Shown here: in pieces, positions 1 through 6,713 of the stretch
Numbering within the stretch: position 1 is the first letter of the stretch
How the letters are laid out: each line of letters begins with the position of its first letter
Origin: Azovibrio restrictus
GTDB taxonomy: Bacteria; Pseudomonadota; Gammaproteobacteria; Burkholderiales; Rhodocyclaceae
NCBI GenBank assembly: GCA_003252145.1
Contig: QKDJ01000354.1
Coordinates: 1-9,609, forward strand
DNA length: 9,609 nt
Direction: 5' to 3'
Notes under the pieces: model-generated
Database searches by the model: none
Told to the model about the DNA's origin: nothing
Seen by the model: the letters and a program-made list of their open reading frames with translations, nothing else
Program-made: the position numbers and the translations under genes

Positions 1-117
1 CAGGCCTGGGTGCCGGAAGAGGGCTATCTGACCCCCTTCGAGCGCAAGTATCACGAGTCGGGTCAGGCGCTGTGGCGTTTGACCTTGGACCTGAACGGCG
101 AGGGCGGCGATGCCTGA
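1..117 (+). CDS. 3' end of an unidentified gene (partial)
   Basis: An open frame runs from the first base of the window to a TGA at 115-117 and encodes the last 38 residues of a protein. The piece has a plausible coding composition (for example LTPFERKYHESGQALWRL) and ends in a Gly/Asp-rich tail. The next gene starts at an ATG inside its last codons, with an 8-base overlap, so the two are probably co-transcribed and translationally coupled. I do not recognise the family from this short tail and assign no function. Confidence 0.6.
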   Translation, partial: QAWVPEEGYLTPFERKYHESGQALWRLTLDLNGEGGDA

Positions 118-436
118 CACCGCCAGCCCATGCGTCAGCTGCGGTGCCTGCTGTGCTGCCTTCCGGGTGGATTTTCATCCGGTGGAGCTGGAAGGTGGCG
201 CCTTCGCCTGGGAGACCGGAGTGCCGGCTGCCATGACCGTTCCGGTCACCGCCAGTCTGGTGCGCATGGCAGGTACTGATGCCCCTGAACCTCGCTGCCT
301 TGCCCTGGAAGGGGAAATCGGCGTGGCCGTGGCCTGCGGCATTTATGGGGCCCGGCCTTCTCCCTGTCGGGAATTCGATACGGTCCACGACGCCTGCGCC
401 CGGGCGCGCAAGCGGCACGGTCTGCCTCCCCTCTGA
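110..436 (+). CDS. YkgJ-family cysteine cluster protein
   Basis: This 108-residue protein has the family's two cysteine motifs. The N-terminal one is CVSCGACC (Cys8, 11, 14, 15) and the C-terminal one is CGIYGARPSPCREF (Cys76, 86), with further cysteines at 63 and 96. Members of the YkgJ/UPF0153 family are small cytosolic proteins thought to bind zinc or an iron-sulfur cluster through these cysteines; their cellular role is not established. There is no signal peptide or membrane segment. The ATG at 110 overlaps the end of the preceding gene, which supports both this start and an operon with that gene. About 105 bases separate its stop from the next gene, and that gap contains a separate promoter, so the efflux operon downstream is a different transcription unit. 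Confidence 0.85.
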   Translation: MPDTASPCVSCGACCAAFRVDFHPVELEGGAFAWETGVPAAMTVPVTASLVRMAGTDAPEPRCLALEGEIGVAVACGIYGARPSPCREFDTVHDACARARKRHGLPPL

Positions 437-475
437 TTTTTCTAATTGACGCTTGCTGTGCCCTTGGTGTGCCCG

Positions 476-504
476 TTGACATTAGTTAGCTTGCTAACTA
501 ATAT
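476..504 (+). promoter_or_regulatory. Sigma-70 promoter of the marR-efflux operon
   Basis: TTGACA at 476-481 is a perfect -35 hexamer. Exactly 17 bases later TAATAT at 499-504 matches the -10 consensus at five of six positions. Transcription would begin near 511, leaving a leader of about 30 bases before the ATG at 542. The spacer is almost wholly occupied by a perfect inverted repeat, described separately. A promoter this strong normally needs a repressor, which fits the MarR-family gene directly downstream. Confidence 0.8.
481..502 (+). promoter_or_regulatory. Palindromic operator, probable MarR-family binding site
   Basis: Two perfect 10-base arms, ATTAGTTAGC (481-490) and GCTAACTAAT (493-502), flank a TT centre. 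The palindrome overlaps the last base of the -35, covers the spacer and enters the -10, so a bound dimer would block RNA polymerase. MarR-family dimers typically bind AT-rich palindromes of about this size near their own promoters. That the gene 40 bases downstream encodes the binding protein is inference from position. Confidence 0.75.
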
Positions 505-541
505 GAGGGCTCATTAGGCAAAAAGGCATAGGTGCAGCGCC

Positions 542-1048
542 ATGGGTAACAAGAACAGCAAGCTTGAGGATAGGGTTCAGGAAAGTCCTGTTCGCCAGGA
601 TCTGGAGCGCCAGCTCACCGGTGGCTTGATCCGTATGGCCCGCCTGTATCGCAATGGGGTGAATGGCACCTTGTCCGCCTATGGCATTTCGGATTCCCAG
701 GCGGTGCCGGTGTTGCACATTGCCCGTTCTGGTGGAGGCATGCGCCAGCATGCTCTGGCCGAGGAAATCGGAATTCGCGGACCTTCCCTGGTACGGCTGC
801 TGGACCAGCTTTGCGCCCAGGGCCTGGTGGAGCGCCGGGATGATTGCCACGACAAACGGGCCAAGACCCTGCATCTGACGGCGGCGGGTGATGCCTTGGC
901 CGCCCGGGTGGAAGGGGCCTTGCAAGTGCTGCGGGGCCGCTTGCTGGCCCCCATGGCCGATGAAGAATTGCGAGTCTTCCTGCGGGTGCTGGAAGAACTG
1001 GAAAAAGGCGTAGGGGCTGTAACCGAAGCCCCCGGGCGGAGCGTCTGA
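542..1048 (+). CDS. MarR-family transcriptional regulator of the efflux operon
   Basis: This 168-residue protein has a winged helix-turn-helix of the MarR/SlyA type. A first helix lies around residues 66-76 (MRQHALAEEIG), a recognition helix around 78-92 (IRGPSLVRLLDQLCAQG), and a wing at about 98-113 carries the family's D-x-R motif at Asp104/Arg106. Flanking helices would form the dimer interface and ligand pocket. Such proteins usually repress their own operon and let go when a phenolic or other aromatic acid binds. The ATG at 542 has AGGTG seven bases upstream. The stop lies only seven bases before the transporter gene. The palindrome over the promoter is the likely target. Repression is inferred from operator position; the inducing ligand cannot be read from the sequence. 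Confidence 0.9.
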   Translation: MGNKNSKLEDRVQESPVRQDLERQLTGGLIRMARLYRNGVNGTLSAYGISDSQAVPVLHIARSGGGMRQHALAEEIGIRGPSLVRLLDQLCAQGLVERRDDCHDKRAKTLHLTAAGDALAARVEGALQVLRGRLLAPMADEELRVFLRVLEELEKGVGAVTEAPGRSV

Positions 1049-1055
1049 GGTTTCC

Positions 1056-3089
1056 ATGGGGAAGCTTGATCGCGCCAGCCTGCACTTTGCCGTCAGCACC
1101 TTTGCTGCGGGCATGCTGGCCCTGTACCTGGCCATGTGCATCGACCTGCGCAATCCCTACTGGTCCATGATGACGGCCTACATCGTCAGCCATCCCCTGG
1201 CTGGTGCCGTGCGTTCCAAGGCGGTGTATCGCCTGCTGGGCACCTTGCTGGGGGCTTCGGCGGCGGTGGTGCTGGTACCCAATCTGGTCAATACGCCAGC
1301 CCTGTTGATCCTGGCCCTGGCCTTCTGGGTCGGGGGTTGTCTGGCCGTTTCGGTGCTGGATCGTTCTCCCCGTAGCTACATCCTGCTGCTGGCCGGTTAT
1401 ACGGCGGCCATCATCGGGTTTCCCGCAGTCAATAACCCCGGTGGGATTTTCGACGTGGCGGTGCTGCGGGCCCAGGAAATCGGGCTGGGCATTTTGTGCG
1501 GCACCCTGGTCCATAGCCTCTGGTTTCCCCAGCCTGTGGGCAAGGTGATTTATGTCCGCCTGGAGAGCTGGCTGAAGGAGGCGGACCGCTGGGCCCTGGA
1601 CCTGTTGCAGGGGGGCGATCCGGCCACTCTGGAGAAGGACCGGGTACGTTTGGCTGCAGCGGCTACGGAAATTCACGGCCTGGCCACCCATTTGCCCTTC
1701 GATACCTCCCGGCTGCGGGAAACCACAGCCGTGGTTCATGTGCTCCACGATCGTCTGCTGCTCCTGCTGCCCATCCTGGCCAGTTTTTCCGACCGGCTTC
1801 AGGGGGCTGGGGAACAGAGCACTCTGGCTCCGGTATTCGGACGGGTGAGTCACTGGATCGAAAGCGGGGCTGATCTGGAAACAGGGCGAGTCCTGGTTCA
1901 GGAACTGAGTGGCGCACTGGCCCAGGAAAAGCAGCATCAACCCCTGGCCTGGGAGGCGCTCACCCGCATCAGCCTGCTGACCCGTTTGCAGGACCTGGTG
2001 CGCAATCTGGGAGAAGGGCATGCCCTGCTGGCTCAGTTGCGCCAGCCGGAACTCACCCTGGATACCCAGTTGGCCCAGGCCGTGGCCCATGCGGAGGCTC
2101 GTCCTCTGCACCGGGACCTGGGGCTGGCCCTGTTATCCGGTACGGCAGCGGTGCTTTCCATCGTCGTCACCTGCGCTGTATGGGTGGGGGCTGGCTGGGT
2201 CGAAGGCTCTGCCTCCGCGGTTATCGTGGCCATCCTCTGCTGTCTGTTTGCGGCCATGGATGATCCGGTGCCTGCCATTCGCGTGTTCGGCCTGAGTCTG
2301 GTCATCAGCATGCCCTTGGCAGGCCTGTATCAGTTCGGCATCTTCCCGGCCATCAACAGCTTTCCCATGCTGGTGCTCTGCCTGATACCCCTGATGCTGC
2401 CTCTGCTGTACCTGATGATGAAGCCCAAGTGGGCCATGCTGGCCCTGGTGGTTCTGCTCAATTTCAGCAACAGCCTGGCCATTCAGGAGCATTTCAGCGG
2501 CGATTTCGCCTTCTTCATCAATACCAATCTGTCGGTTTTCTTCGGGGTGTATGTGGCCATTTTCGTCAATCGCTCCCTGCGTTCCCTGAGTACGGCAGCC
2601 AGCGCCCGGCGCCTGCTGTTGCACAGCTGGGGCAATCTGGCCCGTATGGCCCAGGGGCGGGTCGTCGAACCGGCGGCCGCCTTTACCTCGCGCATGGTGG
2701 ATCGCCTGGGGCTCCTGGCGCCCCGGCTGGCCGCCCTGTCCGATCCGGAACTGACCGGTGACAGTGTCCTGAAGGAGCTACGGGTGGGCATGGATCTGCT
2801 GGTGCTGCAGGAATTGCGCAGCAAGGCAGCGCCCCATGTGGCTGAAGTGGTGGAGGATTTGCTGGCAGCCCTGGCCGAGTACTACCGCCAACTGGCTGCT
2901 GATGCCGGGGCGTCCAGAGCTGCTGAGGGTGCGGAGCATCTGCTGGCGACGCTGGATCGGGCCCTGGTCCGGGTGAGTACCGAGCCGGAAGGGACGGATG
3001 CTGCGGTGGCCGCCCTGGTGGGGCTGCGTCGCAACCTGTTTCCCCAGGCCAACCCTGGCCTGATGTCTTCCGTGGAGTGCCCGGCATGA
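1056..3089 (+). CDS. FUSC-family (AaeB-like) inner-membrane aromatic acid exporter
   Basis: This 677-residue protein has the two-lobe layout of the FUSC/AaeB (fusaric acid resistance) family, similar in length to E. coli AaeB (about 655). Six hydrophobic segments lie at roughly residues 10-28, 35-50, 58-76, 81-101, 107-124 and 139-156. They include the signature stretch NPYWSMMTAYIVSHP (33-47) and RLLGTLLGA (59-67). A cytosolic domain of about 190 residues follows, then a second hydrophobic half from about 354 to 500 and a soluble tail. Family members export p-hydroxybenzoate-like acids or fusaric acid together with a membrane fusion protein. All needed partners follow in the operon. GAGG just before the ATG serves as ribosome site. 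The TGA overlaps the next ATG as ATGA, indicating coupled translation. The substrate is inferred from family only. Confidence 0.9.
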   Translation: MGKLDRASLHFAVSTFAAGMLALYLAMCIDLRNPYWSMMTAYIVSHPLAGAVRSKAVYRLLGTLLGASAAVVLVPNLVNTPALLILALAFWVGGCLAVSVLDRSPRSYILLLAGYTAAIIGFPAVNNPGGIFDVAVLRAQEIGLGILCGTLVHSLWFPQPVGKVIYVRLESWLKEADRWALDLLQGGDPATLEKDRVRLAAAATEIHGLATHLPFDTSRLRETTAVVHVLHDRLLLLLPILASFSDRLQGAGEQSTLAPVFGRVSHWIESGADLETGRVLVQELSGALAQEKQHQPLAWEALTRISLLTRLQDLVRNLGEGHALLAQLRQPELTLDTQLAQAVAHAEARPLHRDLGLALLSGTAAVLSIVVTCAVWVGAGWVEGSASAVIVAILCCLFAAMDDPVPAIRVFGLSLVISMPLAGLYQFGIFPAINSFPMLVLCLIPLMLPLLYLMMKPKWAMLALVVLLNFSNSLAIQEHFSGDFAFFINTNLSVFFGVYVAIFVNRSLRSLSTAASARRLLLHSWGNLARMAQGRVVEPAAAFTSRMVDRLGLLAPRLAALSDPELTGDSVLKELRVGMDLLVLQELRSKAAPHVAEVVEDLLAALAEYYRQLAADAGASRAAEGAEHLLATLDRALVRVSTEPEGTDAAVAALVGLRRNLFPQANPGLMSSVECPA

Positions 3090-3286
3090 GTGGCGAATTC
3101 GACGTTTTCGGGGTCTATCTGACCTCCCAGCTGGTGACCAGCATGCTGGCCCTGGTGGCTACTTTCGGCCTCAACCGTGTTCTGGCCCGGGTGGGTTTCT
3201 ACCGCCATGTGTGGCACCCGGCCCTGTTTGAATGTGCTTTGTTTGTCGTGCTTTGGGGCCTGCTCCTGAGCCTGACCCATCTGTGA
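3086..3286 (+). CDS. DUF1656 (AaeX-like) small membrane protein
   Basis: This 66-residue protein has two hydrophobic segments, about residues 8-30 and 48-65, joined by a loop with the conserved pattern YRHVWHPALFECAL. This is the DUF1656/AaeX family, short inner-membrane proteins almost always found with an AaeA-like fusion protein and a FUSC transporter; the precise role is unknown. I choose the ATG at 3086, which overlaps the previous stop as ATGA and has GGAG at 3074-3077 eight bases upstream. The in-frame GTG at 3077 would use that ribosome site as coding sequence and is less likely. In E. coli the order is aaeX-aaeA-aaeB, so here the transporter gene has moved to the front. Confidence 0.88.
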   Translation: MSGEFDVFGVYLTSQLVTSMLALVATFGLNRVLARVGFYRHVWHPALFECALFVVLWGLLLSLTHL

Positions 3287-3300
3287 GTGTGGTGACTGTC

Positions 3301-4200
3301 ATGAACGCCTTGAACCTGCAAAACCTGAAAAAGAAGATCGGCCCTGTGGCCATCACCCTGATCGCCGTGACTTTGGCCCTGGTGGCGGGCGGGCGCATCT
3401 GGTATCGCTATCAGGTGGAACCCTGGACTCCCGATGGCCGGGTGCGGGCCGACATCGTTCAGGTGGCTCCCGATGTGGCCGGACTGGTCACCCAGTTGTC
3501 GGTGATCAACGACCAGCCCGTCAAGCAGGGACAGGTGCTGTTCCAGATTGATCCGGTCCGTTATGAACTGGCCCTGCGTCAGGCCGAAGCCCGGCTGGAG
3601 TCGGCGCGTACCACTCTGATCCAGGCCCGGCGGGAAGCCGCCCGTAATCATGCCTTGGGCAATCTGGTGGCCAACGAAAACAAGGAGCAGGGCAGTTCCC
3701 GGGTGGAAGTGGCCGCTGCTGCCCTGGCTCAGGCCCAGGTGGAACGGGATGAGGCCGCCCTCAACCTGGAGCGCACCACGGTGCGGGCCGCCACCGATGG
3801 CATTCTGTCCGACTTGAATCTGCGGGTAGGCAATTACGTGTCCGCCGGCAAGCCCGTGCTGGCCCTGATAGACTCCTCTTCCTTCCGGGTGGAAGGTTAT
3901 TTCGAGGAAACCAAGCTGGGCCGCATTCATGTGGGGCAGACCGCCCAGGTGCGCCTGATGGGCGATGACCGGGTCCTGCAGGGCAAGGTGGTGAGCATCG
4001 CCTCCGGTATCGAGGACCGGGACCGGACTGCGGGTAACAATCTGCTGCCCAATGTGAATCCCACTTTCAGTTGGGTGCGTCTGGCCCAACGGGTGCCCGT
4101 GCGGGTGGCCCTGGATGGCACGCCGGATCAACTGGGTCTGGTGGCCGGGCGTACGGCCAGCGTCACCATCCTGCCGGAGCAGGAAGGGGATCATTCATGA
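3301..4200 (+). CDS. HlyD-family (AaeA-like) periplasmic membrane fusion protein
   Basis: This 299-residue protein is close in length to E. coli AaeA (310). A single N-terminal membrane anchor spans about residues 13-31. The first half of a biotinyl-lipoyl-like domain follows (47-85, including RVRADIVQVAPDVAGLV and PVKQGQVLFQIDP). An alpha-helical hairpin rich in Ala, Glu and Arg covers about 86-158, then the second lipoyl half and a beta-barrel. The stretch FSWVRLAQRVPVRV (256-269) is typical of the AaeA/EmrA group. It should bridge the FUSC transporter and the outer-membrane channel. The ATG at 3301, with GGTGA five bases upstream, gives the expected short cytosolic start; in-frame GTG codons at 3283, 3289 and 3292 are alternatives. 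Its TGA overlaps the next ATG. Confidence 0.9.
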   Translation: MNALNLQNLKKKIGPVAITLIAVTLALVAGGRIWYRYQVEPWTPDGRVRADIVQVAPDVAGLVTQLSVINDQPVKQGQVLFQIDPVRYELALRQAEARLESARTTLIQARREAARNHALGNLVANENKEQGSSRVEVAAAALAQAQVERDEAALNLERTTVRAATDGILSDLNLRVGNYVSAGKPVLALIDSSSFRVEGYFEETKLGRIHVGQTAQVRLMGDDRVLQGKVVSIASGIEDRDRTAGNNLLPNVNPTFSWVRLAQRVPVRVALDGTPDQLGLVAGRTASVTILPEQEGDHS

Positions 4201-5666
4201 AGCCCTTGCGCCTTCTGGCCAGTAGTCTGGTCCTGGCTCTGCTGACGGGTTGTGCCGTGGGTCCCGATTACCACTTGCCGGAATTCAGCCTGTTCAAGTC
4301 CCCCCAGGCCCAGGGAAGTTTTGTGGCGGCCAGCACCGGGAGCAGCCAGGCCCCCATTGAGGACCACTGGTGGAAACTCTATGGGGACGCCCAACTGGAT
4401 GCCCTGATCGAAGCGGCGCTGATGGCCAATACGGATGTGCGCATCGCTGCCGCCCGGGTGGCCAGAGCCGAAGGGGTGCTGGAAGAGGCCCATGGAGCCC
4501 AGGAGCCTTCCCTGGATATGGATGTGGGTGTGTCACGGGCCCAGCTTTCCGGAGAGGAATATCTGCTGGAAGAGGCATTGCCCGTTCTGAATCTGGGGGA
4601 TGCCGGGCTGGCCGGTCATTTCAACCTGGACCTGGCGGGTGGCCTGAAGCGGGCCGTGGAGGCCGCCCAGGCTGATCAGGAAGCCAGTCAGGCCGCCCTG
4701 GAACAAGCGCGTCTAGCCGTAGTGGCCGAATTGGTTCAGGCTTGGGGAGAACTTTGCAGCGCGGGCCGGGAGCAACAGATTTCTCAACATCGCCTGGAAC
4801 TGCTGGAAGATGGCCAGCAGGTGGTGGAGCGGCTGGTCAATGCCGGGCGTCGGCCCCTGGTGGATTTGAGCCGGGCCCAGGCCCAGGTGGCTCAATTCAA
4901 GGCGGGGCTTCCGGTTTATGAGGCCCGGCGACGTCTGGCCTTGTACCGGATTGCCGTGCTTTCCGGGCGGCCTCCTCGGGACTATCCCCAGAATCTGGCC
5001 CGGTGCCATGGGGCTCCTCAACTGACTCAGCCCATTCCCGTGGGAGATGGCGCGGGCCTGTTGAAGCGTCGTCCTGATGTGCGCCAGGCCGAACGTCATC
5101 TGGCTGGTGCCACGGCACGCATCGGGGTGGCCACGGCTGCCCTCTATCCCAGTATCAGCATTGGCTATTCCCTGGGGGCTACCGGCCTGCTCGAACACAT
5201 GGGGCAGGCGCGCACCCAGCGTTGGAGTCTGGGGCCTCTGATTTCCTGGACCTTGCCCGGTGAAGCGGAGAAAGCCCGGGTGCATCAGGCAGATGCTGCC
5301 GCAGCAGCAGCCCTGGCCAATTTTGACGGGGTGGTGCTACGTGCCCTGGGGGATGTGGAAGGGGCTTTGACCGTATTGGCCCGGGATCTGGATCGGCAGG
5401 AATCCTTGCAGCAAGCCCACCAGCGTTCGGAGGAAGCGGCCGGGCAGGTGCGCAGGCTGTACCAGGCCGGGCGTCTGCCCTATGTGGATGACCTGGCGGC
5501 CCAGAATGCCCTGGCTGCCAGCGAGGCCGAACTCGCCGCCATGAGTGGTCAGGTGGTGGCCGACCAGGTGCGTTTGTTCCTGGCCCTGGGGGGCGGTTGG
5601 TCTGCGGTAGAGGTGCCGGAAACCAGGGTGAAAACAGTGGAAGCGGTGGAGGTGGCGGCTCATTAA
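4197..5666 (+). CDS. NodT-family outer-membrane efflux lipoprotein
   Basis: This 489-residue protein starts with a lipoprotein signal: a short basic start, a hydrophobic core and the lipobox LTGC with Cys19, followed by the typical AVGPDY. The body has the two-repeat TolC-like outer-membrane factor layout, with the well-conserved motif LLKRRPDV at about 288-295 and then AERHLAGATARIGVATAALYP. It would form the trimeric outer-membrane channel of the exporter. The ATG at 4197 overlaps the previous stop (ATGA) and has a strong ribosome site in AGGAAGGGGA (4181-4190). A longer in-frame extension upstream would place the lipobox internally and is rejected. Its TAA at 5664-5666 shares bases with the stop of the convergent lipoprotein gene. 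No terminator is visible after it. Confidence 0.92.
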   Translation: MKPLRLLASSLVLALLTGCAVGPDYHLPEFSLFKSPQAQGSFVAASTGSSQAPIEDHWWKLYGDAQLDALIEAALMANTDVRIAAARVARAEGVLEEAHGAQEPSLDMDVGVSRAQLSGEEYLLEEALPVLNLGDAGLAGHFNLDLAGGLKRAVEAAQADQEASQAALEQARLAVVAELVQAWGELCSAGREQQISQHRLELLEDGQQVVERLVNAGRRPLVDLSRAQAQVAQFKAGLPVYEARRRLALYRIAVLSGRPPRDYPQNLARCHGAPQLTQPIPVGDGAGLLKRRPDVRQAERHLAGATARIGVATAALYPSISIGYSLGATGLLEHMGQARTQRWSLGPLISWTLPGEAEKARVHQADAAAAAALANFDGVVLRALGDVEGALTVLARDLDRQESLQQAHQRSEEAAGQVRRLYQAGRLPYVDDLAAQNALAASEAELAAMSGQVVADQVRLFLALGGGWSAVEVPETRVKTVEAVEVAAH

Positions 5667-5869
5667 CGCCCGGCGGCATCCATCTCCTGCTGGCGCTGTT
5701 GCTGGGCCTGCTGGGCCACATCCAGCTGTTGCATGACCCGCTGTTCGGTCTCCTTGGCGTTTTGCACTTCGTCAGCCTTGAGCTTGGCAGCGGTAGCTGC
5801 CGTGGTCGCGGTCTCCACGCCGCAGGCGCTCAGGAGCAGGGTAATGAGGAGCAGGGCGGGGGTTCGCAT
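5663..5869 (-). CDS. Small predicted lipoprotein, function unknown
   Basis: This 68-residue minus-strand protein has a lipoprotein signal: MRTPALLLITLLLSAC, with the lipobox LSAC and Cys16. The mature part is Ala-, Thr- and Gln-rich and predicted to be helical, possibly a short coiled coil (RVMQQLDVAQQAQQQRQQ). AAGGAA at 5875-5880 lies five bases before the ATG at 5869, which decides the start over an earlier in-frame ATG at about 5944. It lies 25 bases after the DUF4336 gene, and a small inverted repeat, AAGCC-N5-GGCTT (5888-5902), spans that gene's stop codon. It is therefore probably co-transcribed with it. Its own stop overlaps the stop of the convergent efflux gene. I recognise no named family; a structural Lpp-like role is only a guess from size and composition. 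Confidence 0.75.
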   Translation of the reverse strand: MRTPALLLITLLLSACGVETATTAATAAKLKADEVQNAKETEQRVMQQLDVAQQAQQQRQQEMDAAGR

Positions 5870-5894
5870 GGTGATTCCTTCCATATGAAGCCGT

Positions 5895-6620
5895 TCAGGC
5901 TTGCAACAGCCAGGCAAAAGCCTTGAGGAAATGATGGCGGGCATCCGTTTCTATGCGGGGCCCATGGGCCGGAATGATGCGCTCAAAATCCCAGTTGAGC
6001 ATATGTTCCACCGCGGCTCTGGAAGCTTGCCTGTCCTTGAAGAAATGACGCAGCATGAAGGAATGGCCAAAGCGGTTGTAACATCCGTTGAGGCGGGCAT
6101 AAAGGCGGGTGGGCAAAGCATCCCAGGGGCCCAGATAGACCGCCAGGTCCGTCATGATCAGGCTGCTGCTGGGCTGGTGGAAAAATACGGTTTCGTTGAG
6201 TTCGGTGTTTCCCGCCACGAAAATCTGGTCAATGTCGGCATGCCAGGGCGCCGCTTCCGGTGCGGGAATCAAAGGGAATTCCGCCAGTGCCGGGTTCTTG
6301 TCGGGGAGTCCCGGGGCCACGTAGAGGGTGGCTTGAGGATGGCTGGCCAGGCAGGCCTGGGCATAAAGGTGGTGGAGCCGGTTGGGGGCCACGATATGGC
6401 GCACCGGACCCAGGGCTTCCAGATTGCGTAGCAGAGGTTTGGACAGGGGGATGGGGGAATGCACCCACAAATCCCCATTGCCCAGGCGTACCACGGTCAT
6501 GCAGGTGACCATGGGGAAACCATAGAAACTGAGTGGGTGGCGAGCCAGCCAGATGTCCTGGGCTACCGGAGTCAGCTGGAACTCGCTCCCAGGCTGCCAA
6601 AAGACAGGAGCTAATGTCAT
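5895..6620 (-). CDS. DUF4336 protein with degenerate metallo-beta-lactamase-like pattern
   Basis: This 241-residue protein matches the DUF4336 pattern. LWVHSPIPL lies at about 51-59, then GPVRHIVAPNRLHHLY (71-86), FFHQPSSSLIMTDLA (146-160) and IIPAHGPR (215-222). The spacing of these His/Asp elements recalls the metallo-beta-lactamase fold. However, the first metal motif HxHxDH is replaced by NRLHHLY, so a classical two-metal site looks incomplete. There is no signal peptide, so it is probably cytosolic; its substrate is unknown. The start is uncertain. I prefer the ATG at 6620, which lies just downstream of a candidate promoter but has a poor ribosome site. In-frame ATG 6665 and GTG 6671 would add 15-17 residues. 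It follows cowN on the same strand. Confidence 0.78.
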   Translation of the reverse strand: MTLAPVFWQPGSEFQLTPVAQDIWLARHPLSFYGFPMVTCMTVVRLGNGDLWVHSPIPLSKPLLRNLEALGPVRHIVAPNRLHHLYAQACLASHPQATLYVAPGLPDKNPALAEFPLIPAPEAAPWHADIDQIFVAGNTELNETVFFHQPSSSLIMTDLAVYLGPWDALPTRLYARLNGCYNRFGHSFMLRHFFKDRQASRAAVEHMLNWDFERIIPAHGPRIETDARHHFLKAFAWLLQA

Positions 6621-6630
6621 GGGCTTTATG

Positions 6631-6646
6631 CAGATAGTGTTATCTG
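6631..6646 (-). promoter_or_regulatory. Inverted repeat CAGATA-N4-TATCTG, possible operator
   Basis: Two perfect 6-base arms flank GTGT. The repeat lies immediately upstream of the preferred DUF4336 ATG and at the inferred transcription start of its candidate promoter. It could be an operator or a small leader hairpin. No regulator is identified. Confidence 0.4.
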
Positions 6647-6649
6647 GTG

Positions 6650-6678
6650 AGCATACGAGAGGCATGCCCACCTGTCTA
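6650..6678 (-). promoter_or_regulatory. Candidate sigma-70 promoter for the DUF4336 gene
   Basis: Read on the minus strand, TAGACA (6678-6673, five of six to the -35 consensus) is followed after exactly 17 bases by TATGCT (6655-6650, four of six to the -10 consensus). Transcription would begin near 6643 and leave a leader of about 23 bases before the ATG at 6620. It would let the DUF4336 gene be expressed apart from cowN. The evidence is the hexamers and spacing only. Confidence 0.4.
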
Positions 6679-6686
6679 TCCGTCCT

Positions 6687-6713
6687 TCAGCCCATGGGCT
6701 GAGCTGGGCTCAG
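6687..6713 (-). repeat. Palindrome and hairpin at the 3' end of cowN
   Basis: A 16-base perfect palindrome, TCAGCCCATGGGCTGA (6687-6702), overlaps a second inverted repeat, CTGAGC-TGG-GCTCAG (6699-6713), which contains the cowN stop codon. The two structures are mutually exclusive in RNA. Neither is followed on the minus strand by a T-tract, so this is not a standard intrinsic terminator. It could slow polymerase, protect the cowN transcript's 3' end or be a protein site. Confidence 0.5.

Noticed and set aside
437..475. T-rich run after the YkgJ gene as an intrinsic terminator.
   Set aside because: TTTTTCT is present but no GC-rich stem precedes it.
615..2111. Very long minus-strand open frame (498 codons) opposite the MarR and FUSC genes.
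   Set aside because: Its product is a Gln/Gly/Pro/His-rich shadow typical of the antisense of GC-rich coding DNA; the plus-strand genes have clear family motifs.
3199..4194. Minus-strand open frame of 331 codons opposite the fusion-protein gene.
   Set aside because: It has shadow composition (Gly/His/Gln-rich), no ribosome site and full overlap with the HlyD-family gene.
5888..5902. AAGCC-N5-GGCTT at the end of the DUF4336 gene as a terminator.
   Set aside because: The stem is only five pairs, has no T-tract and is followed at once by the lipoprotein's ribosome site, so read-through is expected.
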